From positions 1-64,000 of the forward strand of contig CAWIDE010000004.1 of NCBI GenBank assembly GCA_963834715.1: 64,000 nt of DNA. Direction: 5' to 3'. The notes beneath the pieces are model-generated. The model was not told where the DNA came from. It ran no database searches and worked only from the letters and a program-made list of their open reading frames with translations. Origin of the DNA: CAVSUZ01 sp963834715. Lineage in GTDB: Bacteria; Pseudomonadota; Alphaproteobacteria; Acetobacterales; Acetobacteraceae. The translations under genes were made by a program, and so were the position numbers. This document shows, in pieces, positions 43,841 to 53,162 of this stretch (positions are counted from its first letter, which is position 1; each line of letters begins with the position of its first letter).

Positions 43841-44332
43841 CTACCGGAGCACCTGCAGCTCGGTCACCCCCTGCCGCAGCACAAACAACAGATCCGCTCT
43901 TGCCAGCGCAATACACCCCTCGGTCGGAGCATAATCAGTCCGCGCGATATGCAGAAAAATCGCCGAGCCGCGCTCGCGCTGAACCGGCGCGTCATTCCAG
44001 CCCAACACACCAATAACATCATAAACCTCATCCGAACGCCACAGCTCCTCGTGGCGTCCGCCGTACGGCAACCGCACTCTCCGATTATACGCCGGATCAT
44101 TCGGGTCATCGCACCACCCATCTTCCGCAGCTACCGGCTCGATCGGCACCGCGCATTCCGGCGGAGGCACCCGGTCGGCGCGATACAACACGCGTCGAAG
44201 CGGCAGCACGCCTGCCGGCGTGGCCCCGTCACCCTCCCGCTTATCGATACGCACACCGCCGCGCCCTAGCGCCGCGCGACAGACAAAGCCGCCTAACACC
44301 AACCGGCCCTCAGGATGAACAACGGCTCGCAT
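43841..44332 (-). CDS. L,D-transpeptidase (YkuD-type) domain protein without signal peptide
   Basis: 163 residues. GDGATPAGVLPLRRVLYRADRV, WCDDPNDPAYNRRVRLPY and HEELWRSDEVYDVIGVLGWND lead to AIFLHIARTDYAPTEGCIALARADL, the YkuD catalytic region with His and the reactive Cys (H-x13-GC). This group is usually annotated as cytosolic or atypical L,D-transpeptidase-like protein because a signal peptide is absent. It is on the same strand as, and downstream of, the Hsp70 genes. Confidence 0.85.
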   Translation of the reverse strand: MRAVVHPEGRLVLGGFVCRAALGRGGVRIDKREGDGATPAGVLPLRRVLYRADRVPPPECAVPIEPVAAEDGWCDDPNDPAYNRRVRLPYGGRHEELWRSDEVYDVIGVLGWNDAPVQRERGSAIFLHIARTDYAPTEGCIALARADLLFVLRQGVTELQVLR

Positions 44333-44363
44333 CGACTATAAATCCTCTCTGTGATCCTCAGTC

Positions 44364-47119
44364 TCACCTCTGAGGCCCCGCTGCATCCTCCCCAAGCACC
44401 AACCCTGCCGGCAGCAACTCCCCATACAGGCTGATCCGATCCGCCCGATTAACCGGGACAAACTCCTTGATCTTTCCCGTCCTCGCCGACGCCACACCCG
44501 CCTTCTCCAGCTTTGCCGCTACCCTGTTGCGCACCGGCCGCGCTACATCCAGGCTCCGATCGCCGACCACGCGCGCAGCGCGAAGAAACAGCGTCTGTAC
44601 TTCCAAAAACGCCGGATCAGCCCAATCCACCCCGCTGAATGCCTCGTACGCACGCTCTACAAACTCGGGCGGAAGCACATTCTCCGGCCCGCCATAAAAC
44701 GGCGCCCGGTTGAGCAGCAACCCAAGCGCAGAAAAATACGGTGCGCAGCGCTGCTTATTCACCCGGGCCAACGCTGCCGCTTCACCGACAAACACATCCG
44801 CCAGCTCAACCTTCATCTCACGCGGAATCAGTTCCAAAGACCCCGCCAGACGCACCAGTTCTGCAGCAGCTTCGCCCTTCCGGAGTTTTTCCATCTCGCC
44901 GCTCAGAAGTTGCTCTTGACGCGAGGCCGTTAGCCCGCCCGCCACGCGGCGCCACAGAAGCCAGGTCTGAGTCTTGATACGCTTACCGGGAAAGCACAAT
45001 CCGCTCTCCTGCAGCCGCCACAAGCTGTCCATCCGATACTCATCCCCGGCAACACCGAAGCCGGGGCGCAGAAGAAATCCGGCTAAAACAATCCATACCT
45101 CCTCGTGATCCACCGATAGTTTTCGGTCCTGGAACCGGTCCTCCAACTCGCCCCAGAGCGTCCGCAGCAGCGGCGCATTCCACTCTGCTCGAGGCAGGCC
45201 AAGCACACGCTCCAAACTCTTGAACACCGCGGCGGCATTCGCTTTGCTTCCCTTTCCTGACGGTCCCGCGAATACGCTGCCAACGGTTTTGCGCGCCGCC
45301 TCGATTGCTTCCACCGGCGCATTCGGTCCCGTTTCTCTCGCAACCTCCGCTCCCACTTCCCCATCCCCCTGCTCATGCGGACGGAGATTGAATTCCAGCG
45401 GCCAGTTCTGCCTTGTCGAGGGCTCCGCGCTTACACACGCGATCTGCAGCAAACCCAACGCATTCATGCTCGCCTTCAGATGAACAGGCACACCCCGCCC
45501 CGGTCCAAGGCGCGGGCTGTCAGGCGCTTTCAGCATGGTTTGCAACGGCGGCAACGCACGCAACTCGCCGTCATCCTGCGTGGCGATCTCCCCAGCCCGG
45601 GTACTCGTCATGCCGTGTTGATGAATAAGTCTGAAATCGCACCATTTGATTGGTGCGTACCTCCAGCGCCGGCTCTGTTATCTCGAACTCCTGCCCCAAC
45701 TCCGCGCCGCGTGGCAACACGCATAGCAGGTACTGGCTGCCGGTCGGCGCGCGACACCTCTAGAAACACCGCGTGACCCGAGCCGGCTGAGATCAACCCT
45801 GCGCCCTGGTGCACCAGTGCGCCGAAACGCGCCGCACCAAGCGCGACGGCAAACTCAGGTTCGGCGTTCTCTAGAACGATCGGTGCCAACCCCCGCTGCC
45901 ACAAACCAATCAGCTCGCGAAGCCGTTCCTGCAATACCGGCGAACCCAGCGAACCACCATTGAACAGCATCACATCAACTGCCGGGCGTTCCCACAGGAA
46001 CTCCGCAAGGTGCCGCGTCACCGCGCCATCGGAGGCATAGGGCAGCCCCCATTCCCGCAATGCCGCCTGGGTACGATAGGGCCGTGCCAGCGCATCACAC
46101 AGAGGGTAGAACCCCTCCAGCACTACATCTTCGATCTCCTCGCGCGTGAGCGTAGTTGAAGCCGACGCGGCGATCAGGCCCGAACCACGCCCTGGAACAG
46201 CCACGCCAAATCTCTCATCCGGCGCACCCGGCCGGGACAACACGCGCTCCTTCAGCTCGCGGCACGCCGCGATCAAATGCCTCCACTGCGTGGCCGATAA
46301 CTGGCCGCGCTGACCGCCGAGTTTCTGCTCCGCAAAATGCGCAAGAGCTAGATCAATGTTATCGCCGCCAAGCAGAATATGGTCACTCACCGTGATGCGC
46401 TTGATCTCATGAAAAGGCCCCTCCGGCCCAGGAGTAACTTCAAACAAGCTGAAATCCGAAGTGCCGCCGCCAACATCCACAACCAGCAAATGAAACGGCC
46501 CACCACCGGCCAACTCGCTCGCATCATGCCAATCGAGCCATGCGTAGAACGCCGCCTGCGGCTCCTCCAGCAGCCGCACACCGGCAGGAAACCCTGCTTC
46601 CTCCGCTGCCGCCAAGGTCAGCCTCTGTGCCGCCGCATCAAAAGACGCCGGCACCGTTACCGCAATCTCCTGCTCATTAAACATGAAACCATCCCGACCG
46701 AAGCGGCGGTCCCACGCATCCCGCAAATGCCCCAGAATCAGCGCCGAAGCCCGTACCGGCGATATCTTCTCCCCGGGCGCAACATCATCCAGCCCCCACG
46801 GCAATATCGGCGCTGAGCGATCCGCCGAATGATGACACAGCCACGATTTCGCCGAATGAACTACCCGTCCCGGGACCTCGCTCGACCTCTGCCGCGCCAA
46901 TTGACCAACCACCCATCCACCACCGAGCTGCGCCGCAACAAACTCCTCCGGAAGATAGAGAAACGATGGAAGAATCCGCGCCTCCGCTAAACAACTCAAC
47001 GGACCCCATTGCGGAACCGGCAGCACTTCCGGATGCGAACCCCCGCCAAGCGGCACGAACGCCAGCACAGTGTTGGTCGTCCCAAGATCAATGCCGATCG
47101 AAAATCGAGGATGCTGCAC
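44364..47119 (-). CDS. Hsp70-family protein with DUF3731-type C-terminal domain (two frameshifts)
   Basis: From the ATG at 47119: SIGIDLGTTNTVLAFVPLGG is the phosphate-1 motif, VAVTVPASFDAAAQRLTLAAAEEAGF, LLVVDVGGGTSDFSLFEV the phosphate-2 motif, and FNGGSLGSPVLQERL the adenosine region. Near 45,725 the frame breaks; another frame continues CVLPRGAELGQEFEITEPAL, then a second break near 45,590 returns to RALPPLQTMLKAPDSPRLGPG and a roughly 370-residue helical C-terminal domain (WGELEDRFQDRKLSVDHEEVW). Joined, it is about 910 residues, the usual size for this family. It probably works with the preceding Hsp70 gene (63-nt gap) and DUF2760 protein. It may be intact in the organism. Confidence 0.78.
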
Positions 47120-47182
47120 CGACCAACCCTAATACCTCCGTGTGAACCCTCCCACCCACACGGCAATACCCGCCTTTCCCCT

Positions 47183-49018
47183 CTACTCCGTCCGCACCTG
47201 AAGCTCGATCTTCCAACGTCGGTCAGAGTTCGTATGTTTCATCCACAGCTCCAGGGTCCCCAGCTCCGTCACCACCGAATTAATCTGCACCGGAACCGGT
47301 TGCCCGGCAAGAAACTCCGCAACCGCCGGCAGCTCGATCTCCAGCAAACCACTCTCCTCCAGCTCCCTCTCTGCATCGGGTAACACCTGCCCCGGCGCAT
47401 CGCCGCTACGCGCTGTGGAGGAGAAGAACCGGAACTCTGCCGGCCGCCCGGTCACCAGGCCGAACTGCTGCCCCTCGATCAACACGTCGGTTCCTTCCTG
47501 CATCCCCTGCGGCACCACACAGAGCGCCTTCACCGGCGGCGTAAATCCCGGAATAGCCGGCATCGAGGTCTCGAGCCCGATGTAATAAGACCGCGACGTC
47601 CCAGCCTTGATCCGCAATCCCTTACCGGTCGCGCGGTGCCGGCCGTAAATCGCCGCGCCCCGAGCCACCGCCAGATCCGGCTCAAAACCAGACAGCTCGC
47701 GAACCGGCTGCCCCCCATTCCACGACGTCAGCAACTCCATGACCCGCGCCCGGATCTGGCCCGCCTTGAACACGCCGCCATTGAACAGAACTGCCGTCGG
47801 CATCAGCGCGACCCCATCCGCGTGCACCCCCACCAGACCGCTGAGCTTTTCGCTTGCCCGCACGTTCTGCAGGCTCCTAACGAGAAACTGCGCCAGATGC
47901 TTACTGATCACCGGATCGGATGCATAAGGTAATCCGAATTCCTGCAGCCCGGTACTTCGCCCCTCGCGCGGCAGGTCATCTATGCCGGTCCGCGCAAAAA
48001 AGCCATCAACCACGATCTGCTCCAGCATCTGCCGGTCAAGCGACGTCGCAATCGTGCCCGCAAACAGACTGGACCCGCGCGAAGGAACGGCAATCCTCGC
48101 CTCCGCCAATTCCTCGTCCTCGAACAGCGTAATCTTGGCGTTCGACGCTGCGTGCACCAGCGCCGCAAACTGCCAGGCATCCAAGGTCTTTCCGCCAGCC
48201 GCCAGCTTGGCCTGCAACGCATAAGCCAGCGCCAGGTCCATATTGTCGCCACCCAGCAGAATATGTTCGCCGACGCTTATGCGCTCCAGCTCGAGCGAAC
48301 CTTCTACATCGTTCACCGCAATCAAACTGAAATCCGCTGTCCCGCCGCCGATATCGCAGACCAGAATGATATCACCAGCAGACACCAGGTTATGCCAGGT
48401 TCTACCCGTATGCGCAGTCCAGGCGTAGAACGCTGACAGCGGCTCCTCGAGCAGCGTCACTTTCCCCAGTCCCGCTGCCTCCGCCGCATCGGCCGTCAGG
48501 CTTCGTGCCACCTCATCGAATGAGGCCGGAACCGTCACAACGATCTGACCGTCCCCGACCTCCCAACCGCTCCCCTGCTCTCGCTCGGCATAGAGAAACG
48601 CGGCCTTCAAATGTTCAAGGTAACGACGCGAACATTCGAGAGGAGACAGCCTCTGCTCCACGCTTTCCGACCGCCAAGGCAACGTCGGTTGCCTCGGATC
48701 GATATGCGGATTGGACAGCCAGGACTTGGCAGACGTAACCAACCGGTCCGGCACCTGGGCCCCGTGATCCCGCGCAAACTGCCCGATTACGGCGCTCTCC
48801 TCTTCGCCGGCCCACGGCAAGCGAAACGAAGCTTCAGGAAATTCCTCAGGATGTGGAACATAGAGCGCCGATGGCAACGTCGGCTTCCCGCCAAGCTGAG
48901 AGGGACCCAGGACCTGCAGCATTTCCACAATGCTGGTGTCATCGGCCGCAAGATCCGTGACCGCCGCCGCGCTGTTGGTCGTGCCCAGATCTATCCCAAG
49001 GCTGAAACGAGCGCTCAT
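47183..49018 (-). CDS. Hsp70-family protein (short form)
   Basis: 611 residues, intact. SLGIDLGTTNSAAAVTDLAAD is phosphate-1, VVTVPASFDEVARSLTADAAEAAGL, ILVCDIGGGTADFSLIAVND phosphate-2, and VLFNGGVFKAGQIRARVMELL the adenosine motif. The substrate-binding part is short and differs from DnaK; no EEVD-like or lid region is present. These atypical Hsp70 ATPases are encoded together with DUF2760 and a larger Hsp70-DUF3731 protein; their clients are not known. The start is 18 nt from the DUF2760 stop, so the three genes should form one operon. Confidence 0.9.
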   Translation of the reverse strand: MSARFSLGIDLGTTNSAAAVTDLAADDTSIVEMLQVLGPSQLGGKPTLPSALYVPHPEEFPEASFRLPWAGEEESAVIGQFARDHGAQVPDRLVTSAKSWLSNPHIDPRQPTLPWRSESVEQRLSPLECSRRYLEHLKAAFLYAEREQGSGWEVGDGQIVVTVPASFDEVARSLTADAAEAAGLGKVTLLEEPLSAFYAWTAHTGRTWHNLVSAGDIILVCDIGGGTADFSLIAVNDVEGSLELERISVGEHILLGGDNMDLALAYALQAKLAAGGKTLDAWQFAALVHAASNAKITLFEDEELAEARIAVPSRGSSLFAGTIATSLDRQMLEQIVVDGFFARTGIDDLPREGRSTGLQEFGLPYASDPVISKHLAQFLVRSLQNVRASEKLSGLVGVHADGVALMPTAVLFNGGVFKAGQIRARVMELLTSWNGGQPVRELSGFEPDLAVARGAAIYGRHRATGKGLRIKAGTSRSYYIGLETSMPAIPGFTPPVKALCVVPQGMQEGTDVLIEGQQFGLVTGRPAEFRFFSSTARSGDAPGQVLPDAERELEESGLLEIELPAVAEFLAGQPVPVQINSVVTELGTLELWMKHTNSDRRWKIELQVRTE

Positions 49019-49036
49019 GAAACTATCAAACCTGCC

Positions 49037-49666
49037 TCACCTCAACTCAACCTCCGCCGGCGCAAGCGTAGGAAGCACGCCTCCCGGCTCTCCCAAAATA
49101 CGCGGCAGCCTCACCGAAAGCGTCTTCCACCCACGATGAACCAGCACCCCGGAGAACGGCGCTTCCCCAACGATCCTGCCAACCAGGCGATATTCGTCGG
49201 CCTGATACCCGCGCGGAACTTGTATCGTCGATCCTTCGCTCTCCTGCCTCACCGGAACAATCCGCAAGTGTTCTTGCAACACCGCTTTGCACCCGGCATG
49301 TACTACCCGCGCCGCGGCTCCCACCTGCGAATCATCATACGAATTGATGTCATCCATCAGGAAATCGACCAGGCGGCCCTTATCCTGCAACATGGCCAGG
49401 AAAGTCGCGACCTCCGCTTCCGCTTGACCTGGCGACTCTGCAGCTACGCCCGGCGCACCTGCGCCGCTAGTGGCTTCTGCAACAATTATCTTCCGCGAAG
49501 ATGCCAGGATCGCCACAAGCACGAGCAAAGCCAGAACCAAAGCGCCAGCCGATAGGTACTGCTGGTACGAAGCGGCAGCGGGCACCAGCGTGACTGCACT
49601 GAGAACAATCACCAGCAAAACGGCAACAATTGCGATCCAGCGCCATGCGGGATTGCCCATAATCAC
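49037..49666 (-). CDS. DUF2760 membrane protein
   Basis: 209 residues. Two N-terminal membrane helices (WIAIVAVLLVIVLSAVTLV and AGALVLALLVLVAILA) are followed by a soluble domain: EVATFLAMLQDKGRLVDFLMDDI, DSQVGAAARVVHAGCKAVLQEHL and FSGVLVHRGWKTLSVRLP, which I recognise as DUF2760. It leads the Hsp70 operon, so it may anchor the Hsp70 pair at the membrane; this is inference. Its promoter should lie between 49,667 and repeat array C. Confidence 0.85.
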   Translation of the reverse strand: MIMGNPAWRWIAIVAVLLVIVLSAVTLVPAAASYQQYLSAGALVLALLVLVAILASSRKIIVAEATSGAGAPGVAAESPGQAEAEVATFLAMLQDKGRLVDFLMDDINSYDDSQVGAAARVVHAGCKAVLQEHLRIVPVRQESEGSTIQVPRGYQADEYRLVGRIVGEAPFSGVLVHRGWKTLSVRLPRILGEPGGVLPTLAPAEVELR

Positions 49667-49915
49667 CCCAGGGACTCGTCAAAACGGATACCGGCTCATC
49701 TGCCGCTACACGCCACTCGGCATTTTGCCAGAGAACTCTCTCCCCGGCAAAACGCTCAGTCTCCCGGACTTATTGCAGACGCTCCCCCCTAAGGCTCCGC
49801 GCCCCCTCCCGCATTCTCCGTGTAAACCCCCTGCCCCTGCGAAGGCAGGGGGTCCTAAGCTCGGCCCCTCCATCCGCCACAGCGGCCGTCCGAACCGGCC
49901 CTGTAACAAATCGCC

Positions 49916-50062
49916 GTTTCGTACACTTTCCGCAGCGCACAAACCCCTGTTTTGTGCAAACCCGCACCCCCGAACCCCCGGTTTTGTACCATTCCTGCAT
50001 TGCACAAAACCGGGTTTTGTACCAATGTTGCGCTGCACAAACACGGGTTTTGTACAACCCTA
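49916..50062. repeat. Array C: five-copy 32/33-nt periodic repeat with dyad half-sites
   Basis: GTTTTGTAC-type cores start at 49916 (variant GTTTCGTACACTTTC), 49949, 49981, 50014 and 50047; spacings 33, 32, 33, 33 nt. Each unit also carries the inverted half-site GCACAAAAC about 20 nt later, so every unit is a dyad. It lies between the stop of the TetR-Phd gene (4 nt away) and the start region of the DUF2760-Hsp70 operon. Confidence 0.9.
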
Positions 50063-50065
50063 AAA

Positions 50066-50902
50066 TCACCCCTCCGCGTTCACCCCCACCACCTTCGCCA
50101 CCGCACGCCCGTACCGCAGCACCGTCATCTCACCTCCGGCAGCCGCATAGTCGATCAGATCACTGAACCGCGCCCGAGCCTCCTCACACGTGACCACCCG
50201 TTGCCCCATCGGCCCAATGCCCCCAACCGGCCCGAGCCCAGTCCAGTCGCCGCATGCCTCAGCCCGTCCCGCCGCCATCAGCATTCCGGCAATCCGCCGC
50301 GCTATCACCCCGCGCTCTTCCAGTCCGCGCCCTCGAGGCCACGACCACGCATCGCTCAGCGAGCTCCGCATGCTCTCCTTCAGGTTCTCGGAGACGGTCT
50401 CCAGCCCCGGCACGGCCCCCCGCAAGGCGTCCGCCACAGTCTCCACCACCGACCAGTATTTCAGCGTCAGCCTCTCACGCCGCTCCGCCTCTGTCTGAGG
50501 CAGCCCCAGCAGGAACGCCCGATTAGCCGCCGCATGTTCCGCCACGTAGTCGAGCCACGCCCGGATCACAGCCTCCAGCCGAGCCACCGGCCCGTACTCC
50601 TTGGACGCATCGAAAGCGGCATGCACCTGCGGGGCCAGTCCATAAACGAAATTTGCCAGCACATCCCCCAGCAGGTCTGCATCCGAGGCATACAGCCGTT
50701 CACCCCAACTCCGGTGCATTCTCGCAGCATCAGCCGCATGTCGGCGCGAAACCCCCCGTGGCCCATACTCTGCAAACAGCACCGCCGCCGCCTCCCGCAC
50801 CCTGCGGCGTCTGGCCTGATCTACCTCGCAACTGTCCGGCTTCCGACCCTTCTTTTCCGGCGGCGGCAAGAAATCCAGCGATCCAGGCGCCCCTAGTCCC
50901 AT
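50066..50902 (-). CDS. TetR-type regulator fused to a Phd/YefM antitoxin-like domain
   Basis: 278 residues. Residues about 28-80 form a TetR HTH: ARRRRVREAAAVLFAEYGPRG, VSRRHAADAARMHRSWGERLYASDADLLGDVLANF. The middle (about 85-205) is a helical ligand/dimer domain. Residues about 236-278, VVTCEEARARFSDLIDYAAAGGEMTVLRYGRAVAKVVGV, match the N-terminal part of Phd/YefM antitoxins (EARARFSDLID, then a basic strand RYGRAVAKV). A toxin gene is not adjacent. Combining two dimeric DNA-binding modules in one chain suggests binding of multi-site operators, and repeat array C lies 4 nt beyond its stop. The fusion is in a single uninterrupted frame. Confidence 0.75.
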   Translation of the reverse strand: MGLGAPGSLDFLPPPEKKGRKPDSCEVDQARRRRVREAAAVLFAEYGPRGVSRRHAADAARMHRSWGERLYASDADLLGDVLANFVYGLAPQVHAAFDASKEYGPVARLEAVIRAWLDYVAEHAAANRAFLLGLPQTEAERRERLTLKYWSVVETVADALRGAVPGLETVSENLKESMRSSLSDAWSWPRGRGLEERGVIARRIAGMLMAAGRAEACGDWTGLGPVGGIGPMGQRVVTCEEARARFSDLIDYAAAGGEMTVLRYGRAVAKVVGVNAEG

Positions 50903-51007
50903 GCTACGCGAACTCCTCTGTTCGCGTAATGTTCTACCAAATCGACCCTTTCTGGGCGAGAAGCAAATCCCTCCGGCCCTGCTAAGCTCCGCCTCCTCCC
51001 AACCGCA

Positions 51008-52117
51008 CTACCCCAGCAAGTGCCCAAACCGCCGCGCCTTCGTCGCCAGGTAGCCATCATTCACCCCATTGGGCGGGAAGGAATGCGGCTCCCGAGCCAC
51101 CACCTCGATCCCGCACCCCGCGAGCGCCGCCACCTTCTCCGGATTGTTCGTCAGAAGCCGGACCCGGGACAGCCCAAGCTCCCGCAGCATCGCCGCGGAG
51201 GACAAAAAACTCCGTTCATCCGCCTCCCAGCCCAGCGCCCGGTTGGCGTCCAGCGTGTCCAGCCCCCGATCCTGCAGCGCATAAGCCCGCAGCTTGTTCG
51301 GCAACCCGATCCCGCGCCCCTCCTGCGCCAGATACAGCACCACTCCAGCACCCTCCTGCGTCATCCGCAGGATTGCCCCCCGCAACTGCATCCCACAGTC
51401 GCAGCGCAGGCTGCCGAGTAGGTCTCCGGTGAAACACTCGGAATGAAGCCGGACCAGCGGGGTCTCACAACTGGCCGGATCGCCGACCACAATGGCCAGG
51501 TGCTCAACCACTCCATCAGCCGTTCGGAACGCCACGATACGGCAGTCCTCGGCGCCTTCCAACGGCACCATTGCCTCGGCAACCCGCCGCAGGGAGGCCG
51601 CCGCCGCCGCACGATAACCCAGCACATCCGCCGCCGGAACCACGATCAGCCCTCGCTCTGGTGCCGGCTCACTGCCCAATGGAACAGCAACAGCAGCAGG
51701 CAACAGTCGTGCCAACTTCAGCAGCGAGAGCGCAGCGGGCGCCAAATCGGGGACAGCCACCAACTCCCGCTTGTCCGCCCCGATCTGCGCTCCCGATGGG
51801 TCGGCAACACCCGCCAGCACCTCCGGCCGGCAACTCTCAACCGGGAGCTGCAACGCCACGACTGTCGCCTCGGAAGCCACCGGCCGGCGCAGTAACGTAG
51901 CGGCCCGCACCGGTGAAAGAAGCAGGCTCGCGGCCCCGCTCCCCAGCCCCAGTAGCTCCTGGAGGCCGGCCTGATCCGCCGTTTCCGCGGCCAAAATCGC
52001 CAGCGGAGAACCGCCCGACAGCACCACCGGAACTCCCCGCCGCAGATCAGCCGCTGCACGCTGCACCGCCCGCAGCCGCACCGTGGATGAACGAGGCTCC
52101 CGGAACACCCCCGTCAT
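51008..52117 (-). CDS. ribA: GTP cyclohydrolase II (RibA) with degenerate DHBP-synthase-like N-terminus
   Basis: 369 residues from the ATG at 52117, which lies inside a REP-like palindrome. The C-terminal half is GTP cyclohydrolase II: RLHSECFTGDLLGSLRCDCGMQLRGAI with the three zinc Cys, VVLYLAQEGRGIGLPNKLRAYALQD, and VRLLTNNPEKVAALAGCGIEV. The N-terminal half (AVQRAAADLRRGVPVVLSGGSP to AVPLGSEPAPERG) resembles the DHBP synthase fold but lacks its acidic active-site motif. It opens GTP for riboflavin synthesis. No other rib gene is nearby. Confidence 0.9.
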   Translation of the reverse strand: MTGVFREPRSSTVRLRAVQRAAADLRRGVPVVLSGGSPLAILAAETADQAGLQELLGLGSGAASLLLSPVRAATLLRRPVASEATVVALQLPVESCRPEVLAGVADPSGAQIGADKRELVAVPDLAPAALSLLKLARLLPAAVAVPLGSEPAPERGLIVVPAADVLGYRAAAAASLRRVAEAMVPLEGAEDCRIVAFRTADGVVEHLAIVVGDPASCETPLVRLHSECFTGDLLGSLRCDCGMQLRGAILRMTQEGAGVVLYLAQEGRGIGLPNKLRAYALQDRGLDTLDANRALGWEADERSFLSSAAMLRELGLSRVRLLTNNPEKVAALAGCGIEVVAREPHSFPPNGVNDGYLATKARRFGHLLG

Positions 52118-52432
52118 GGCCTGGCCTGATCCGGCCATCTACACACGACCGGCCCGGAGCGCCTCCCGTCCGGCCGGGAAGAACCAGTCGAGAACGGCCC
52201 TGGATCGGCATGAGTTTGGTTCATATTTTAATCACGACAAATCGAACGTGAGTTGGCCTATTTTTGTCACGATTCACCCGGAGCGTGCCTCAAATCACCC
52301 AATCGATGCCGTCATACCTACGTAAGATCGACGTCGAAAGGTGGAACGGCTTGCTTGCTTCGGCGGGAAGCTCACGCCATTCTGGTGCCGAAACCCGTCT
52401 TCGCGCGCCCAACCTTGCGAGGAACACAACAA

Positions 52433-53155
52433 ATGTCGACCGAACGACCGATTCTCATCGTAGACGACGATCCGGACCTCCGCGCCACGCTGGCCGACCA
52501 ACTCGCCGTGGACGGGGAGTTTACCACCGAAGAAGCCGCCAGCCTGGCCGAGGCCGACCAACGCCTAGCCGCCAAGGATGCCCAATTCGACGCCGTCATC
52601 CTGGATGTCACCCTGCCGGACGGTGACGGTCGGGACTTCTGCATGAAACTGCGCCGCCAGGGCCATAAGATGCCAGTCGTCATGCTCACCGGCTCCGATG
52701 CCGAGACCGACGTGGTCCGCGGCCTCGATGCCGGCGCCAATGACTACATCGCCAAGCCCTTCCGGCTGAACGAGCTGCTTGCTCGCCTGCGCGCCCAACT
52801 GCGCATCTTCGAAAACAGCGAAGACGCGGTTTTTACGATCGGGCCCTACACCTTTCGCCCCTCCGCCAAATTGCTGCAGGAGCCGGTCAAGAACCGCCGC
52901 ATCCGCCTGACCGAGAAGGAAGCCGCGATCCTGAAGTTCCTCTACCGCGCCGGCGATCGCGCCGTCGCCCGCCAGGTCCTGTTGAACGAGGTCTGGGGCT
53001 ATAACGCCGCGGTCACGACCCACACGCTCGAAACCCACATTTACCGCCTCCGCCAGAAGATTGAGCCCGACCCGGCCAACGCCCGTCTGCTCGTCACTGA
53101 AGGCGGCGGCTATCGCCTTGACCCGGAGGGCATCCCCACCGCCGTCCCCGCCTGA
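52433..53155 (+). CDS. OmpR/PhoB-type response regulator
   Basis: 240 residues. Receiver domain: ERPILIVDDDPDLRATLADQL with the acidic pair, DAVILDVTLPDGDGRDF with phosphoacceptor Asp, VVMLTGSDAETD (Thr) and YIAKPFRLNELLARLRAQL (Lys). DNA-binding winged helix: RRIRLTEKEAAILKFLYRAG, LLNEVWGYNAAVTTHTLETHIYRLRQKIEPDPANARLLVTEGGGYRL. No sensor kinase gene is adjacent, so its partner is elsewhere. The start at 52433 is fixed by the family alignment. DUF29 follows after 7 nt. Confidence 0.94.
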   Translation: MSTERPILIVDDDPDLRATLADQLAVDGEFTTEEAASLAEADQRLAAKDAQFDAVILDVTLPDGDGRDFCMKLRRQGHKMPVVMLTGSDAETDVVRGLDAGANDYIAKPFRLNELLARLRAQLRIFENSEDAVFTIGPYTFRPSAKLLQEPVKNRRIRLTEKEAAILKFLYRAGDRAVARQVLLNEVWGYNAAVTTHTLETHIYRLRQKIEPDPANARLLVTEGGGYRLDPEGIPTAVPA

Positions 53156-53162
53156 CCCGCCG

